Of a stretch of 64,000 bases of DNA, positions 1-11,202 are shown piece after piece; within the stretch, counting starts at the first letter, position 1, and every line of letters starts with the position of its first letter. This DNA comes from Acheta domesticus. Lineage: Eukaryota; Arthropoda; Insecta; Orthoptera; Gryllidae. The DNA is taken from positions 78,587,081 to 78,651,080 of the forward strand of contig JAHLJT010008756.1 in NCBI GenBank assembly GCA_031308135.1, given 5' to 3'. The notes beneath the pieces were generated by a model. It did not search any database and had not been told where the DNA came from. It worked only from the letters and a program-made list of their open reading frames with translations. The position numbers and the translations under genes were made by a program.

Positions 1-640
1 CGTTTTCGAGAAATTGAATGACCTTTGATTTTTTAAATGTAACTACATATTTTTCTCATTAGCGATGGATAGATCATAAAAAGGGGAATACAACGATGTA
101 TCATAAATGTCAGTAATTTGATAGTAATTTGAGTACAAAAGTAGAGTTTCTTCCATGTGATTTCAAATGAATCGGACAATATTTTCTGTAACAGCCTTCG
201 CGTCGCGACGTGTCATTGCCTTTGGGTAGGTGACCTTCCAATCGCAACGCCGAGACTTACAGGGAGAGGAGTGACAGAGAGGCGGTAGAACAAATAGTCT
301 TAACTAAAAAGATACTAATATTAACGATCAGAATGAAAGATTGTGCATTGATTCATCATAATTGATCATTTCTCTCACTGATTCAAATTCCAAATCATCG
401 ATCATTGGAATTAGTGAGATAAAGAAATGGTAGTGTACGGGAGAGTCCAACAAAGGTCATTTTCAAACTTACCAAAAATCGAGCTTGATGTCCAAAGGCT
501 GTATGGACAAGCCAGAATTCTAAAACACTACAGATACAAGCAAAGGAAATGAAACGTTGAAGATTTTCACTATAATAATCTCTAGAACATCCGATTATGA
601 AAAGGTAGAAATTAGTTATTAATGCCGGTAGTCCACTTGT
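1..640 (-). repeat. Unclassified dispersed repeat, copy a (runs off window edge)
   Basis: Positions 1 to about 575 are the near-exact reverse complement of 7645-8217, with a few substitutions and small indels. A more diverged copy lies at about 848-1371. The short reading frames inside resemble no protein I know. The copy continues outside the window, so its outer end cannot be seen here. The family's other end, visible in the plus-strand copies, reads like ACAGG(G/T)(T/G)G when reverse-complemented, which recalls termini of arthropod DNA transposons, but no terminal inverted repeat pair can be shown. Confidence 0.75.
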
Positions 641-847
641 CATTTAAATTTACAAAAATAAAATAAGACGTGGATAACAATAGAAAAACAATAAAAATTG
701 TACTTTACTAAATTATTTACTGAACTCTGTGTCCTCCATCGACTGCACCTCTGCAGTCGTTTGTGCAAGGCTGATGAAAATACTGCAGTCGTTTATGACT
801 CTAAAGTACATCAATGCTTTGGAATTTCAACCAGAAGAGAAATTTCA
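641..847. other. Spacer between two inverted repeat copies
   Basis: AT-rich spacer between copy a (minus) and copy b (plus). It contains a short duplicated motif, CTGCAGTCGTTT, near 751 and 783. No gene is seen. Confidence 0.5.
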
Positions 848-1371
848 TACTGATGAATCAGTGGAAAAAAATATCTTTCACTATCATTGTTAATACTGAT
901 GTTTGTTCCTATGTCAGTCCGGATAAGACAGTGGATTGCTGTAATTACGCCTCTATCCCCTATTGCCACACCGCTGGTCTCCCCTCTCCCCATAACAGCC
1001 TCGGCGCCGCGAAGGCCACCTTCCCCGCAGGTGACAGTTGCAAGAGCTGCTAATTTAGTAAATATCCGTTTAATTTAAGATCACATGTCAGAAGATCTAA
1101 TTTTATACTCATAATACTATCAAAATACTAACATGTGATACATGATGCCTCTTTTTATGATCTATCCATTGCTAATGAGAAAATATATTGTTCCATTTCA
1201 AAAATCAAAGATTCAATTTCTTGAAAATTAAAAATATTTTAAACAATATCTTTACGGCATATTACTTGCCCCATGATTCCGCATCTTTGAGTGAAAACTG
1301 CACTTCGATATGGTGAACCGTTTAGAAGTTTTGGAGGTGGTCTTTAGTTGGTGCGACACCCTGTATTTGTT
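848..1371 (+). repeat. Unclassified dispersed repeat, copy b (diverged)
   Basis: This aligns in the same orientation with 7856-8358. Shared landmarks are TATGATCTATCCAT, CTAATGAGAAAA, CATATTACTTGCCCCATGAT and CCGTTTAGAAGTT, and both copies end near ACCCTGTAT or ACCTGTATAT. It is clearly more diverged than copies a and c are from each other, so the family has been active or duplicated at different times. With copy a it forms an inverted pair around a ~200-bp spacer. Confidence 0.65.
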
Positions 1372-1974
1372 GAAATAAAAAATCTTTTTTACATTATTTG
1401 AATCATAGTATTTTCAACCTAGATTAACTTATATCATATAGACACGAAGTGTTACTTGCTTAGACTTACGTGATTACATTTCGTAATGGGTACCCCCGGA
1501 TAAGATGGGAAAAAAGTTCCCCTCGACAAAATGATAATGAGTAGTTACACTATAATTCTAACTACAGTATTACAAATGCACATACTTTCACGTATTATTG
1601 GAAATAGCTACGTAGGATTGAAATATTGCACTTTCTGTCCTACTAACATCTTAGCTATTATTTGAAAACATCCAATTCAATCAAAAAGCCAACAACTCAC
1701 TGTTTCCATCGCAGTGTTGTCAAAACTATATGAATTCTACAACTGCATAAAAATAGAATACAAAAGTTTTGTAAACTTGTGTTGGAAAAAGAAGCCTGAT
1801 AACATACAGCTATGTCAAGTCACAACAGTGACACGTAATTCACAGAAATTCGAGACAGCAAAACGGAATTCAATTGTTGCATTCCCTGCATTGTCGATAA
1901 TCCCTTAAAGAGCTAGCAACTTTTATTTCCAATATTTGAAAATAAATAAATTCTTTAAAGATTAATGTGTAAAC
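1372..1974. other. AT-rich intergenic, no feature seen
   Basis: AT-rich sequence with only short chance reading frames. No repeat match within the window and no splice or coding signal was noticed. Confidence 0.5.
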
Positions 1975-2312
1975 AAGTAGAAAGAGAGGCGAACAAGTAG
2001 AAAGACAGACGTACAAGTAGAAAGCAAGACGAACAACAAAAAGAGAGAGAAACACAGAGAAAAAGAGGCAAAGGAGAAGAAAGTGAGACAAAAGAAGAAA
2101 GGCAGGTGAACAAGAAGAAAGAGGAATAAAAAGAATGAGAAGAACAACCAGAAGAAGGCAGAACAAGAACAAAGGGAGACGAGCAAGAACAAAGAGAGAA
2201 GAACCAGAAGAAGAGTGACAAATGGCAGAAGAGAGAAGAAAAAAGAGTGAAGAAGGAAAAAAAGAAGAACGCAGACAAGAAAATAAGTAAAAAGAAGAAA
2301 GAAGCGTTAAAT
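1975..2312 (+). repeat. Purine-rich low-complexity tract
   Basis: About 340 bases composed almost only of A and G. The early part repeats GAACAAGTAGAAAG-like units and the rest is irregular AGAAGAA-type sequence. The long minus-strand frames across it (Leu/Phe/Ser-rich) are a by-product of the purine bias, because stop codons are rare on the pyrimidine strand. Confidence 0.85.
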
Positions 2313-2403
2313 TGTAGCCATCGCATCCGTTTCTCCCCTCCTTCCTTCCGCGAGGGCGCTCAACTTGGCCCGCTGACAGGTGTTGGCCGCCGCGAGCAAC
2401 GCT

Positions 2404-2556
2404 AATTGGGGATGTCGCCCCGTTGCTCAGACGATCGGGCGCCTCTACAGCGGCGCCCGCTGCCACCGCACCGCAACCTCTATAGGTCCCGGCGCGGCGC
2501 GGCGCGCACATCCAGGCCGGAGGGCAAGTTCCCTCGACCCTACGGAGATCACTAGG
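2404..2556 (+). repeat. Composite repeat, left 153-bp direct repeat
   Basis: GC-rich segment running from AATTGGGGATGTCGCC to GAGATCACTAGG. It recurs in direct orientation at 2959-3112 with scattered substitutions. Together the two copies flank a segment bounded by 26-bp inverted repeats. The family is unidentified. Confidence 0.8.
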
Positions 2557-2958
2557 ACGGTGTTATGCATCAACCGGCTATGCGACATCATACAAGTTTT
2601 GAGATAATCACGTTTAAAGTTTTTATTACATTTTTTCCAGCCCTAAAGCTGTAATTTAATTATTTCATTCATTGAAGCGCCAAACTACACAACATGAGTG
2701 GAATATTTGGCGCTTACCTGCAAAATGTGGAATTAAGAACAGCAGATCTGAAGATCTAGGTTATAGCCGGTTGTTGCGAAAACATAAAATCCCTGATGTG
2801 ACTGATGGCGATTACATTTTTATTAATTATAAGGTTATTTTTACAGATTTGGCGCCAAAATTTTGCGTACACTTAGAACATGGTCCAATGCAACTGATGA
2901 CGTCATATCTCATGTATTTCAAATATGGCGCTTAGCCGGTTGATGCATAACACCGTCC
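2555..2958. mobile_element. Segment with perfect 26-bp terminal inverted repeats
   Basis: Positions 2555-2580 (starting GGACGGTGTTATGCATCAAC) are an exact reverse complement of 2933-2958, with a weaker match continuing inward. The 404-bp span has no coding capacity. That fits a small non-autonomous DNA transposon inserted between, or evolved with, the two flanking direct repeats. No clear target duplication separates it from the direct repeats, so the boundaries and class are uncertain. The right part recurs near the start of the last contig (56123-56498). Confidence 0.55.
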
Positions 2959-3112
2959 AATTGCGGATGTCGCCCCCGCTGCTCAGACGATCGGGCGCCA
3001 CTACAGCGGCACCCGCCGCCACCGCACCGCAACCTCTACAGGTCCCGGCGCGGCTCGGCGCGCACATCCAGGATGGAGAGCAAGTTCCCTCGACCTTACA
3101 GAGATCACTAGG
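2959..3112 (+). repeat. Composite repeat, right 154-bp direct repeat
   Basis: Second direct copy of 2404-2556. The 126 bases between it and the LTR at 3239 continue the same composite repeat. The same arrangement recurs at about 56499-56774, where the LTR element sits at the identical position. Confidence 0.75.
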
Positions 3113-3238
3113 GGCGGCTCCCGCAGTCCCAGAACGGTGGCATTGGTGGGTGACACCAGCGCAACGGAAGCGGTGGCAATGGCGACGAAGACTTCTATGA
3201 GAGAAGCAACAACTGCGATAAAATCATTCCAAGAGTTG

Positions 3239-3653
3239 TGTTATAACTCAAAAACACTCACTTTCCATAAGAATATTTATTTACAAAATCTGGGCCAACT
3301 CGGCCGCTATGTACAGTTACCACAAAACTTCATATACAAAAAACAATATGCCATCTGGCTGAAACCACGCCGAGCGCTCTACTGCCGGTGATCCTCCGTC
3401 GGCGTCCTTTTATTTGGGCCAGCTCCCGCGCAAGGCTTCCCGCGGCTTCCCCTGATTGGCCGGTTCACCAGTGCGCGGAGCCCAGGTAACAGGCGTGGCT
3501 GGTTTCTGAGCACACCCTTGGCGCGCTTGACGAAGCTCAGCGCGCCTGATGCCGACGCTCTGTGCTGCGCGCTGCCGGAGGCGGGAACATGCTGCCGGCG
3601 CTCTTTGCCGCGCAGTTAGCGCGGCAACTTTGAACTGCCGTCCGCATACTACA
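3239..3653 (-). repeat. 3' LTR of copy 1
   Basis: A 415-bp LTR. On the element's strand it begins TGTAGTATGC and ends GAGTTATAACA, the usual TG...CA ends. It is nearly identical to the LTRs at 56775-57190 and 61345-61760. The polypurine tract GGTGGGGAGGG (3654-3664) abuts it, which fixes this as the 3' LTR and the element as minus-strand. Confidence 0.92.
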
Positions 3654-6644
3654 CCCTCCCCACCGAAGTTGTGATGTAGGGGTGAAACGACGCAGTCGTT
3701 GCTCCTCCGCAATGCCGGCCGCTGCTGCGACTGTAGAGATGGCTCCTCGATGGTTGCGCCGGAATCCAGTGTGGGCCGCTCCTCCTGCTGGCTTGAAAAG
3801 GGAAAACGCATTACACTTTCTGTTGCCCTGCTCTGCGCTGCCCCCCCCGCCTGTTGCTTATCTACTACAGAATCGTAGTACCGTCTCCTAATCTGCGATT
3901 GATGCCGAGAGATTGATCTATCTTCTGTCCTGAGGGACGTAAACTCTGCCTCCTCTTATTGCAGTTACTATTGCTGGTTGCCACTTACAATTACTTCCGT
4001 ACACTCTTACCAGTACCTTATCTCCTCTCTTGAATTTAGCGCCTTTGGTTGACACTGGCACTAGTCTTCCGGAAATAACAAGGACAATAAGGTACGGGGC
4101 TGCCGACCATGCAATACTTGAGCGGGTGCTTCTACCTGACATATTTGGTAACGTCCTATAGGTGGTCAACATGCTAAGTAACGCCTGCTCTACTGATGCA
4201 CCCGCTCTAGTTGCTTTAAGCATGGCTGACTTGAACGTCTGCACTAATCTTTCCACCTCTCCATTTGACTGAGGATGGAACGGTGGAGCCAAAATGTGCT
4301 GTATCCCGCTATTTTTACAAAATTTTTGAAATTCCGCTGATATGAACTGCGGGCCGTTATCGGGAGATCAATACTCGTGGGAGGCCTTCTGTTACGAAAA
4401 CTTTCTTCAAAGCATCTATTGTATGTGGTGCAGTTGTGTGTTGCATGCGCATCACGTACGGATAATTTGACAATGCGTCCACTACTAACAACCACATATG
4501 CCCTAAGAAAGGACCCGCAAAATCTACATGTATGCGGTCCCACGGCTCGCATGGGTTGGGGCCATGAGCTTAAATCCGCTCTCGGCGCTGCCTGACTAGT
4601 TTGGCATGCTTCGCAATGCTTGCTCATCTCCCTCTATATCTTTGGTTATTCCTGGCCAATAACAATAACGGCGGGCTGCTTGCTTTGTCCTGGCTATACC
4701 CCAATGACCCTCATGTAAAAGGCGTAATACCTTTGGTCGCAACTTATGCGGAATCACTACCCTAACTCCTTCATCGCTAGCCAGTAATAATACGCCGCCC
4801 TTAACCGACAGCCTGTGTTGGAGCTTATACATTCCGTCAGCGCCCTGGTTCGCCTAGGCGCGTCTGGACCAACCAGTTTGCACGTGGTACAGCACTTGCC
4901 TGAGCTGCGGATCCTTCTTTGTTTCCTTTGCCACTTGATATGACGAGACTGGAAAAAACCTGATACTGCCTCCTCTTCGGCTTGGTCCAGCTGGAGACAG
5001 GCGATGTCCTCAGAGTCAAAAGTTGCATCCGGCCCTTGCGGAAGACGGGATAGTGCAATCTGCGTTAGCATGCTGATATGTAGATCTGTAAAGTATCCTG
5101 TAACTATAATCAGACAGGAAAAGCGCCCACCTTTGCATCTTACGCGCCGTATTATCTGGGATACGCTTGTGTGGCTAGAACAAAGACACCAACGGCTTAT
5201 GATCAGTAATGATTATGAACTTTGACCCATACAAGTATTCGTTGAATTTCTCACGCCGTATACAATTGCTAAAGCTTCTTTTTCTATCTGAGAGTAATTC
5301 TTCTGGTGAACATTCAAACGTTTTTGACACACAAGCAATTGGCCGCTCAACACCCTTAGCATCCTTCTGCGAAGGACTGCCCCAATACCATATTCTGAAT
5401 GCATCTACAGCTAGTATAGTCGTATCTAATCTGGCAAAAAATGTTCCAATTTAACTGCCTGCATTAAATTCTCTTCAACCTCCGAAATGCCTTGTCACAA
5501 TCTGCCGACCAATGCCATTTTACGCCTTTCTTACGCAACGCGTTGAGGGGTGCTGCTATTTCCGCCATGTTCTTGATAAATTTGCCATAGTAATTAATCT
5601 TCCCCAGAAATGACTGTAGGCTGCTGCAAATTAACAGGAACCGGAAGCTGCTGAATCGCCGTTGAGTTTTTCTCCGGTTGGCCTGATCCCCGAGCTATCC
5701 AACACGTGACCTAGATAAGTAATCTGTTCTTTAAAAAAATCACACTTATCCAAGTTAACCCTTAGGCCCCATTCATTTAAAGTCTTTAAATAAGAGATTC
5801 AGTTTTGTAGATGTTCCTCCTCCGACTCGCCCGTTACCACTATATCATCTAGGTAGTTGGCGCTGCCCTTCACCTGGGCTGTCAGCGTATGCAGGCAGCG
5901 CTGGAAAATAGCCGCAGCTGAAGCGACCCCGAAAGGCAACCGGTTGTATCGGTAAAGCCCGAACGGTGTTGTTTAATTACCAATAATTTCGCAGACTCTT
6001 CATCTAACGGGATCTGCAGATACGCGTCCCGCAAATCTATTTTTGAAAATCTCTGCCCGCCCGCTAGCTTCTGAAAAAAGCTCTTCTTGCTCGGGGATGG
6101 GGAACTGCTCTACCATGAAGTTGCGCATTAACGGTGCTCTTGAAATCTCCGCAGCATTCTAATTTTACCGTCGTTCTTTTTTTACTATGACTACTGGAGT
6201 TGCCCATGCACTAGTACTGACGGGGTCAAGACGTCCAAATCTACTAACCTGTCGATTTCCTTTTTTACTTTATCTTTCACTGCTCAGGGGAACAGGTCGT
6301 GCTTTAAAAATTTAGGGGTGGCATCTTTCTTCCACTGCAAATGCGCCTCAAAAATTTGCATTTTCCCAAATGCTCCGAAAAAACTTCTGATTCAAATCTA
6401 TCACATTCTTTACCTCCTTTGGCAGGGCGCTAGTCTGAATGACAACGCGTCCTGAACCGTAAATCCAAAAATTGTGAAAACATCCATTCCTAGAATGTTA
6501 ACCGCATCACGACTGTCCACAACCACCAGTGTTACTTGTCTTTCCATCGCTTTGTATTTCGCTAGCAGGCTTATCTTACCTTTCGTCTTGATTCTCTGTC
6601 TAGCATATCCATAAAAAACTGTGTTCAGCGAGGCGCAAGCGGAA
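3654..6644 (-). pseudogene. Broken pol (protease end-RT-RNase H-integrase), copy 1
   Basis: Pol-derived sequence split into short frames. The integrase part around the third catalytic acidic residue (motif SNGEVERL) lies in 3918-4292. The HHCC zinc-binding region (HEGHWGIARTKQ) is in 4596-4832. The RNase H to integrase linker is in 4757-5071, and the RNase H IEKEALAIVYGV motif is in 5213-5404. RT sequence follows to about 6300. Compared with the copy in the last contig, most breaks are one- or two-base length changes, often in homopolymers. They may be sequencing errors near a contig end rather than true decay. Confidence 0.85.
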
Positions 6645-7644
6645 NNNNNNNNNNNNNNNNNNNNNNNNNNNNNNNNNNNNNNNNNNNNNNNNNNNNNNNN
6701 NNNNNNNNNNNNNNNNNNNNNNNNNNNNNNNNNNNNNNNNNNNNNNNNNNNNNNNNNNNNNNNNNNNNNNNNNNNNNNNNNNNNNNNNNNNNNNNNNNNN
6801 NNNNNNNNNNNNNNNNNNNNNNNNNNNNNNNNNNNNNNNNNNNNNNNNNNNNNNNNNNNNNNNNNNNNNNNNNNNNNNNNNNNNNNNNNNNNNNNNNNNN
6901 NNNNNNNNNNNNNNNNNNNNNNNNNNNNNNNNNNNNNNNNNNNNNNNNNNNNNNNNNNNNNNNNNNNNNNNNNNNNNNNNNNNNNNNNNNNNNNNNNNNN
7001 NNNNNNNNNNNNNNNNNNNNNNNNNNNNNNNNNNNNNNNNNNNNNNNNNNNNNNNNNNNNNNNNNNNNNNNNNNNNNNNNNNNNNNNNNNNNNNNNNNNN
7101 NNNNNNNNNNNNNNNNNNNNNNNNNNNNNNNNNNNNNNNNNNNNNNNNNNNNNNNNNNNNNNNNNNNNNNNNNNNNNNNNNNNNNNNNNNNNNNNNNNNN
7201 NNNNNNNNNNNNNNNNNNNNNNNNNNNNNNNNNNNNNNNNNNNNNNNNNNNNNNNNNNNNNNNNNNNNNNNNNNNNNNNNNNNNNNNNNNNNNNNNNNNN
7301 NNNNNNNNNNNNNNNNNNNNNNNNNNNNNNNNNNNNNNNNNNNNNNNNNNNNNNNNNNNNNNNNNNNNNNNNNNNNNNNNNNNNNNNNNNNNNNNNNNNN
7401 NNNNNNNNNNNNNNNNNNNNNNNNNNNNNNNNNNNNNNNNNNNNNNNNNNNNNNNNNNNNNNNNNNNNNNNNNNNNNNNNNNNNNNNNNNNNNNNNNNNN
7501 NNNNNNNNNNNNNNNNNNNNNNNNNNNNNNNNNNNNNNNNNNNNNNNNNNNNNNNNNNNNNNNNNNNNNNNNNNNNNNNNNNNNNNNNNNNNNNNNNNNN
7601 NNNNNNNNNNNNNNNNNNNNNNNNNNNNNNNNNNNNNNNNNNNN
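6645..7644. other. Assembly gap, 1000 N
   Basis: Exactly 1000 N, a conventional scaffold gap of unknown true size. Reading frames through it have no meaning. Confidence 0.99.
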
Positions 7645-8358
7645 TATAGTGAAATCTTCACGTATTCATTTCCTTCGCTTGTATCTGTAGTGTTTTAGAA
7701 TTCTGGCTTGTCCATACAGCTTTTGGACATCAAGCTCAATTTTTGGTAAGTTTGAAAATGACCTTTGTTGGACTCTCCCGTACACTACCATTTCTTTATA
7801 TCACTAATTCCAATGATCGATGATTTGGAATTGAGTCAGTGAAAGAAATGATCAATTATGATGAATCAATGCAAAATCTTTCATTCTGATCGTTAATATT
7901 AGTATCTTTTTAGTTAAGACTATTTGTTCTACCGCCTCTCTGTCACTCCTCTCCCTGTAAGTCTCGGCGTTGCGATTGGAAGGTCACCTACCCAAAGGCA
8001 ATGACACGTCGCGACGCGAAGGCTGTTACAGAAAAATATTGTCCGATTCATTTGAAATCACATGGAAGAAACTCTACTTTTGTACTCAAATTACTATCAA
8101 ATTACTAACATTTATGATACATCGTTGTATTCCCCTTTTTATGATCTATCCATCGCTAATGAGAAAAATATGTAGTTACATTTAAAAAATCAAAGGTCAT
8201 TCAATTTCTCGAAAACGAAATATGTTGCAAACAATATCTTTACAGCATATTACTTGCCCCATGATTGTGCATTGTTGAGTAAAAACTGAACTTTGATATC
8301 GTCAACCGTTTAGAAGTTGCAGGGGTAGTCCCTAGTTGGTGGACCACCTGTATATATT
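7645..8358 (+). repeat. Unclassified dispersed repeat, copy c (5' side cut by gap)
   Basis: Begins at the contig edge. Positions 7645-8217 are the reverse complement of 1-575, and 7856-8358 matches the diverged copy at 848-1371. It ends near GGACCACCTGTATATATTG. No recognisable coding sequence is present. Because the copy starts exactly at the gap, its upstream extent is unknown. Confidence 0.8.
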
Positions 8359-9386
8359 GAATGTGGAATTGTACTTTTGGCATTGATGAAATAAATAATA
8401 TGTGTGTGCGTATATTTATAAATATATAAATAAATAAATATATACTCTATTTTATAATTTTTGTAGCAAAGCATTATGATTAAAATATTGTTTGTAAATT
8501 TATATTAACTCCAAATCATTAATATAAACATATATCAAGTTTTCACATCAATAATATGGATGTTAATACCTCTCATTATTTTTATAACAATACTTCGATC
8601 ATGTATGACATTTTGTTAGAATTTCCTGAGCCAAAGAACTGAAATAATAAGAAATATTTTAATTTGTATTTCTATTGAAACTATAACAAACTTAAATTTT
8701 GTTCTCATCACGTCAATTTGTTTTACATTTTTGTATTAGCAAAGAATATTACACATGTTTGTAGTTAAAATACTACACATGGAAATTGATTTATCATTTA
8801 TAAATGGCTTCACCACGTCTATTGGAAGCGTAAATATATTTGGTCTGGTTACGAGTGACACATTGCTAGTTATGCAACTCATTTAACACGTCATTGCTAC
8901 CTCGTTTTCAAATGTTCAGTCCGTGTTTCTGAACTATTTTTCTGTACTTTTGTATATAACTGATGTTGGAAGGAGCTTGAGCAGTGGACTGTGGTGATAT
9001 TACCTCTCTTCCAACAAAAACTACCATAGCTCATGAAGGACCACCCTCCAATTTTGATTGCTCAAGGCAGGAAAGGTTGCCTGGTTTGTGAGTTGTCACC
9101 GAGTGCAATAATGAAACACAACATATAAACACAAGAAAATATATAATTAATTTGGGCAGATCAACACTGAGTTACATATTGGATTATAGCGAAGCACATT
9201 AGCACTGAGCTGTGCGGAGCATGGAGACATATGCACTAAATGAAATACAATACATATAAGATTGCATCATCTTGAAGTGAACACAGGGTGCTGTAGTATC
9301 GGTTGCCATCGAGTGATGAGTGATGTTCTGCGATGGCCACAGCATTGTTTGAACAGATCGATCTCTGAAAACCTTGATACAAGCAG
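8359..9386. other. AT-rich intergenic, no gene seen
   Basis: AT-rich DNA with a short GTGTGTGCGTATAT and (AAAT)-type low-complexity patch near 8400-8456. No reading frame or repeat match within the window was noticed. Confidence 0.5.
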
Positions 9387-9790
9387 GGAGTTAAGCGTTC
9401 ACACGCATCAAACCACGTGTGGAAGCTCTTGTCACATGAAGTGTGTTACGTGTAGATTGTCACGTGAATTGTGCCACATATTGACAGTGCTAGTTACAAG
9501 ATGAACTGCTTAAGCTTCACTGAGAAGCAAGTAACACATGATGGTTCACAGAATAACACATTTGGTTGATGTGCAGATTATCACGTGAATTGTGTCGCAC
9601 ATTAAGAGTACAAAGTTATTAAGTAAACTGCTTGGGTTTCACGGAGAAACGAGTAACACATGATGGTTCACGGAATAACACATTTGGTTGATGTGCAGAT
9701 TATCACGTGAATTGTGTCGCACATTAAGAGTACAAAGTTATTAAGTAAACTGCTTGGGTTTCACGGAGAAACGAGTAACACATGATAACA
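9387..9790 (+). repeat. 122-bp tandem repeat
   Basis: Units start at about 9509, 9631 and 9753 (the last partial). A more diverged unit precedes them at about 9387-9508. Shared landmarks are TTCAC(G/T)GAGAA, AGTAACACATGATGGTTCAC and ATTATCACGTGAATTGTG. The middle units are nearly identical. Related short fragments (TTTCACTGAGAAACACG, TTCACTGAGTAACGAG) occur just downstream at about 9893 and 9999. No protein is suggested. Confidence 0.88.
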
Positions 9791-11202
9791 GGCATCAGTG
9801 CGGATTCCGAGTCCTGGAATGGTTTGCGTACCGACTGAATGCAGAGTGACTGAATACTAACACAATAAAGTGCATAATAAGCAAGTTGAGTTTCACTGAG
9901 AAACACGCACTGGCACGAAGTTCCGAGTCGCGAGGCACATCACTTGAGACTGACTGCAGACTGGAATGTTAACATTATAAGTTGCAAGATAGTAACTTGT
10001 TCACTGAGTAACGAGTAAAATGGACGTGATGTCCCACAGTAATAACACGCGTGGCGCGGAGCCCCCGACTCGTGAAGTGCTTCACATAACATTTTAACGA
10101 AGACTACTGGACGATTGTGTTCGCTGGGAGAGGAAGACGTGATTTCCCGCCAATTCAAAGCAGGAACCAATGGGAATTAAGATAGCAAATAATTTGGTTG
10201 CAATTATTATAAAATAAAGGAGATTTAAGATGAAATGTATAAACGGGTATAAATTTTGATCGTAATAATTGTATCATGAAATGTGAGTGACAGTGATGTC
10301 TTAAAATGCTTTATATTGTATAATTGACAATTAGGCGCGCAGACATGGCGGTGTCCAATGAGAATTGAGATAAGCAAAATAATATATCTGTGATTACTGT
10401 AACGTAAGGTAATTCAAGATAAGATATGCAAAATGGACATAAATTTTAATTACAATAATTATGTCATTGGTATGTTTGATAATAAAGTTTTGGAATGCTT
10501 TGTGTTACGTAACGGAAAGATGCCTGGCAGTTAACAGGCGCGGTTCGTAGAATATCAGTGTTGCCTAATGGTGCTGAGAGAAGCAATGTTGTGACATACA
10601 CTTCCGTTAATTGCAACACGAGTATTGGAACAGAGGTTGCGAGATGCAGGTGCTTCAATGAATAATAATAAAAATAAAATAGAAATATAATATGTATAGT
10701 AACTTGTTCGAACAACTATAACGGTTTTTCTGATTGAAATTGTAGTAAGTCGTAAAAAACACATTCTGGAAAAATTATGAATCTTAGAAAAATTTATATG
10801 ATTTAAATCGATGATAAAAAAGTAAAGTAATTTAAACCATCCTTTAATTCATGATTTAATCAATTGAGAATAAATGGCTGTAGAAGAAAAAATATCATTT
10901 TTTAAATTCATATTTAAATATTAAATGATTTTATAACCAACCTTTGCGTGCCTTTTTATATAATGTTTCATTCATTAAAAGAAGATTTTTAAATTAAAAC
11001 ACAGCAAGAATAACTTTTTTTAATTTCACCCGAACTCTCCAAAAATGTTGAAATTAATATCAATGATTTAAATCATAGCCATTCTAGCTGAACCTGTTAA
11101 TTGTGTTAGTTGAGTTTTTGAATGATGATCTTTTCAAAAACCAGACTCGCCAATCTTATTACACCTTTCCTCTGTCAATAATTTCGATCCATATGAGGAA
11201 GA
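9791..11202. other. Intergenic, AT-rich
   Basis: No recognised feature apart from the short fragments of the adjoining 122-bp repeat. From about 10640 the sequence is strongly AT-rich. It would be the 3' side of the minus-strand exon candidate at 11203-11590, but I could not settle on a polyadenylation site. Confidence 0.45.

Larger units (their letters stand above)
3239..6644 (-). mobile_element. Ty3/gypsy LTR retrotransposon, copy 1, cut by gap
   Basis: This copy matches the complete element at 56775-61760 from the 3' LTR through integrase, RNase H and RT into the distal part of the protease, where the 1000-N gap begins. The protease DTG site, gag, primer-binding site and 5' LTR are therefore absent. 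The left flank (AAGAGTTG before the LTR) equals the flank of the other copy. Combined with the contig-end position, this suggests the two copies may be one insertion assembled twice. Reading frames are much more broken than in the other copy. Confidence 0.93.

Noticed and set aside
1870..2511. Minus-strand frame of 213 codons, Leu/Phe/Ser-rich
   Set aside because: Translation of a purine-rich low-complexity tract; hydrophobic runs arise from the pyrimidine strand, and the frame ends in unrelated repeat DNA.
6600..7661. Frames spanning the first gap
   Set aside because: They consist almost entirely of N. The same applies to frames across 22562-23561 and 55123-56122.
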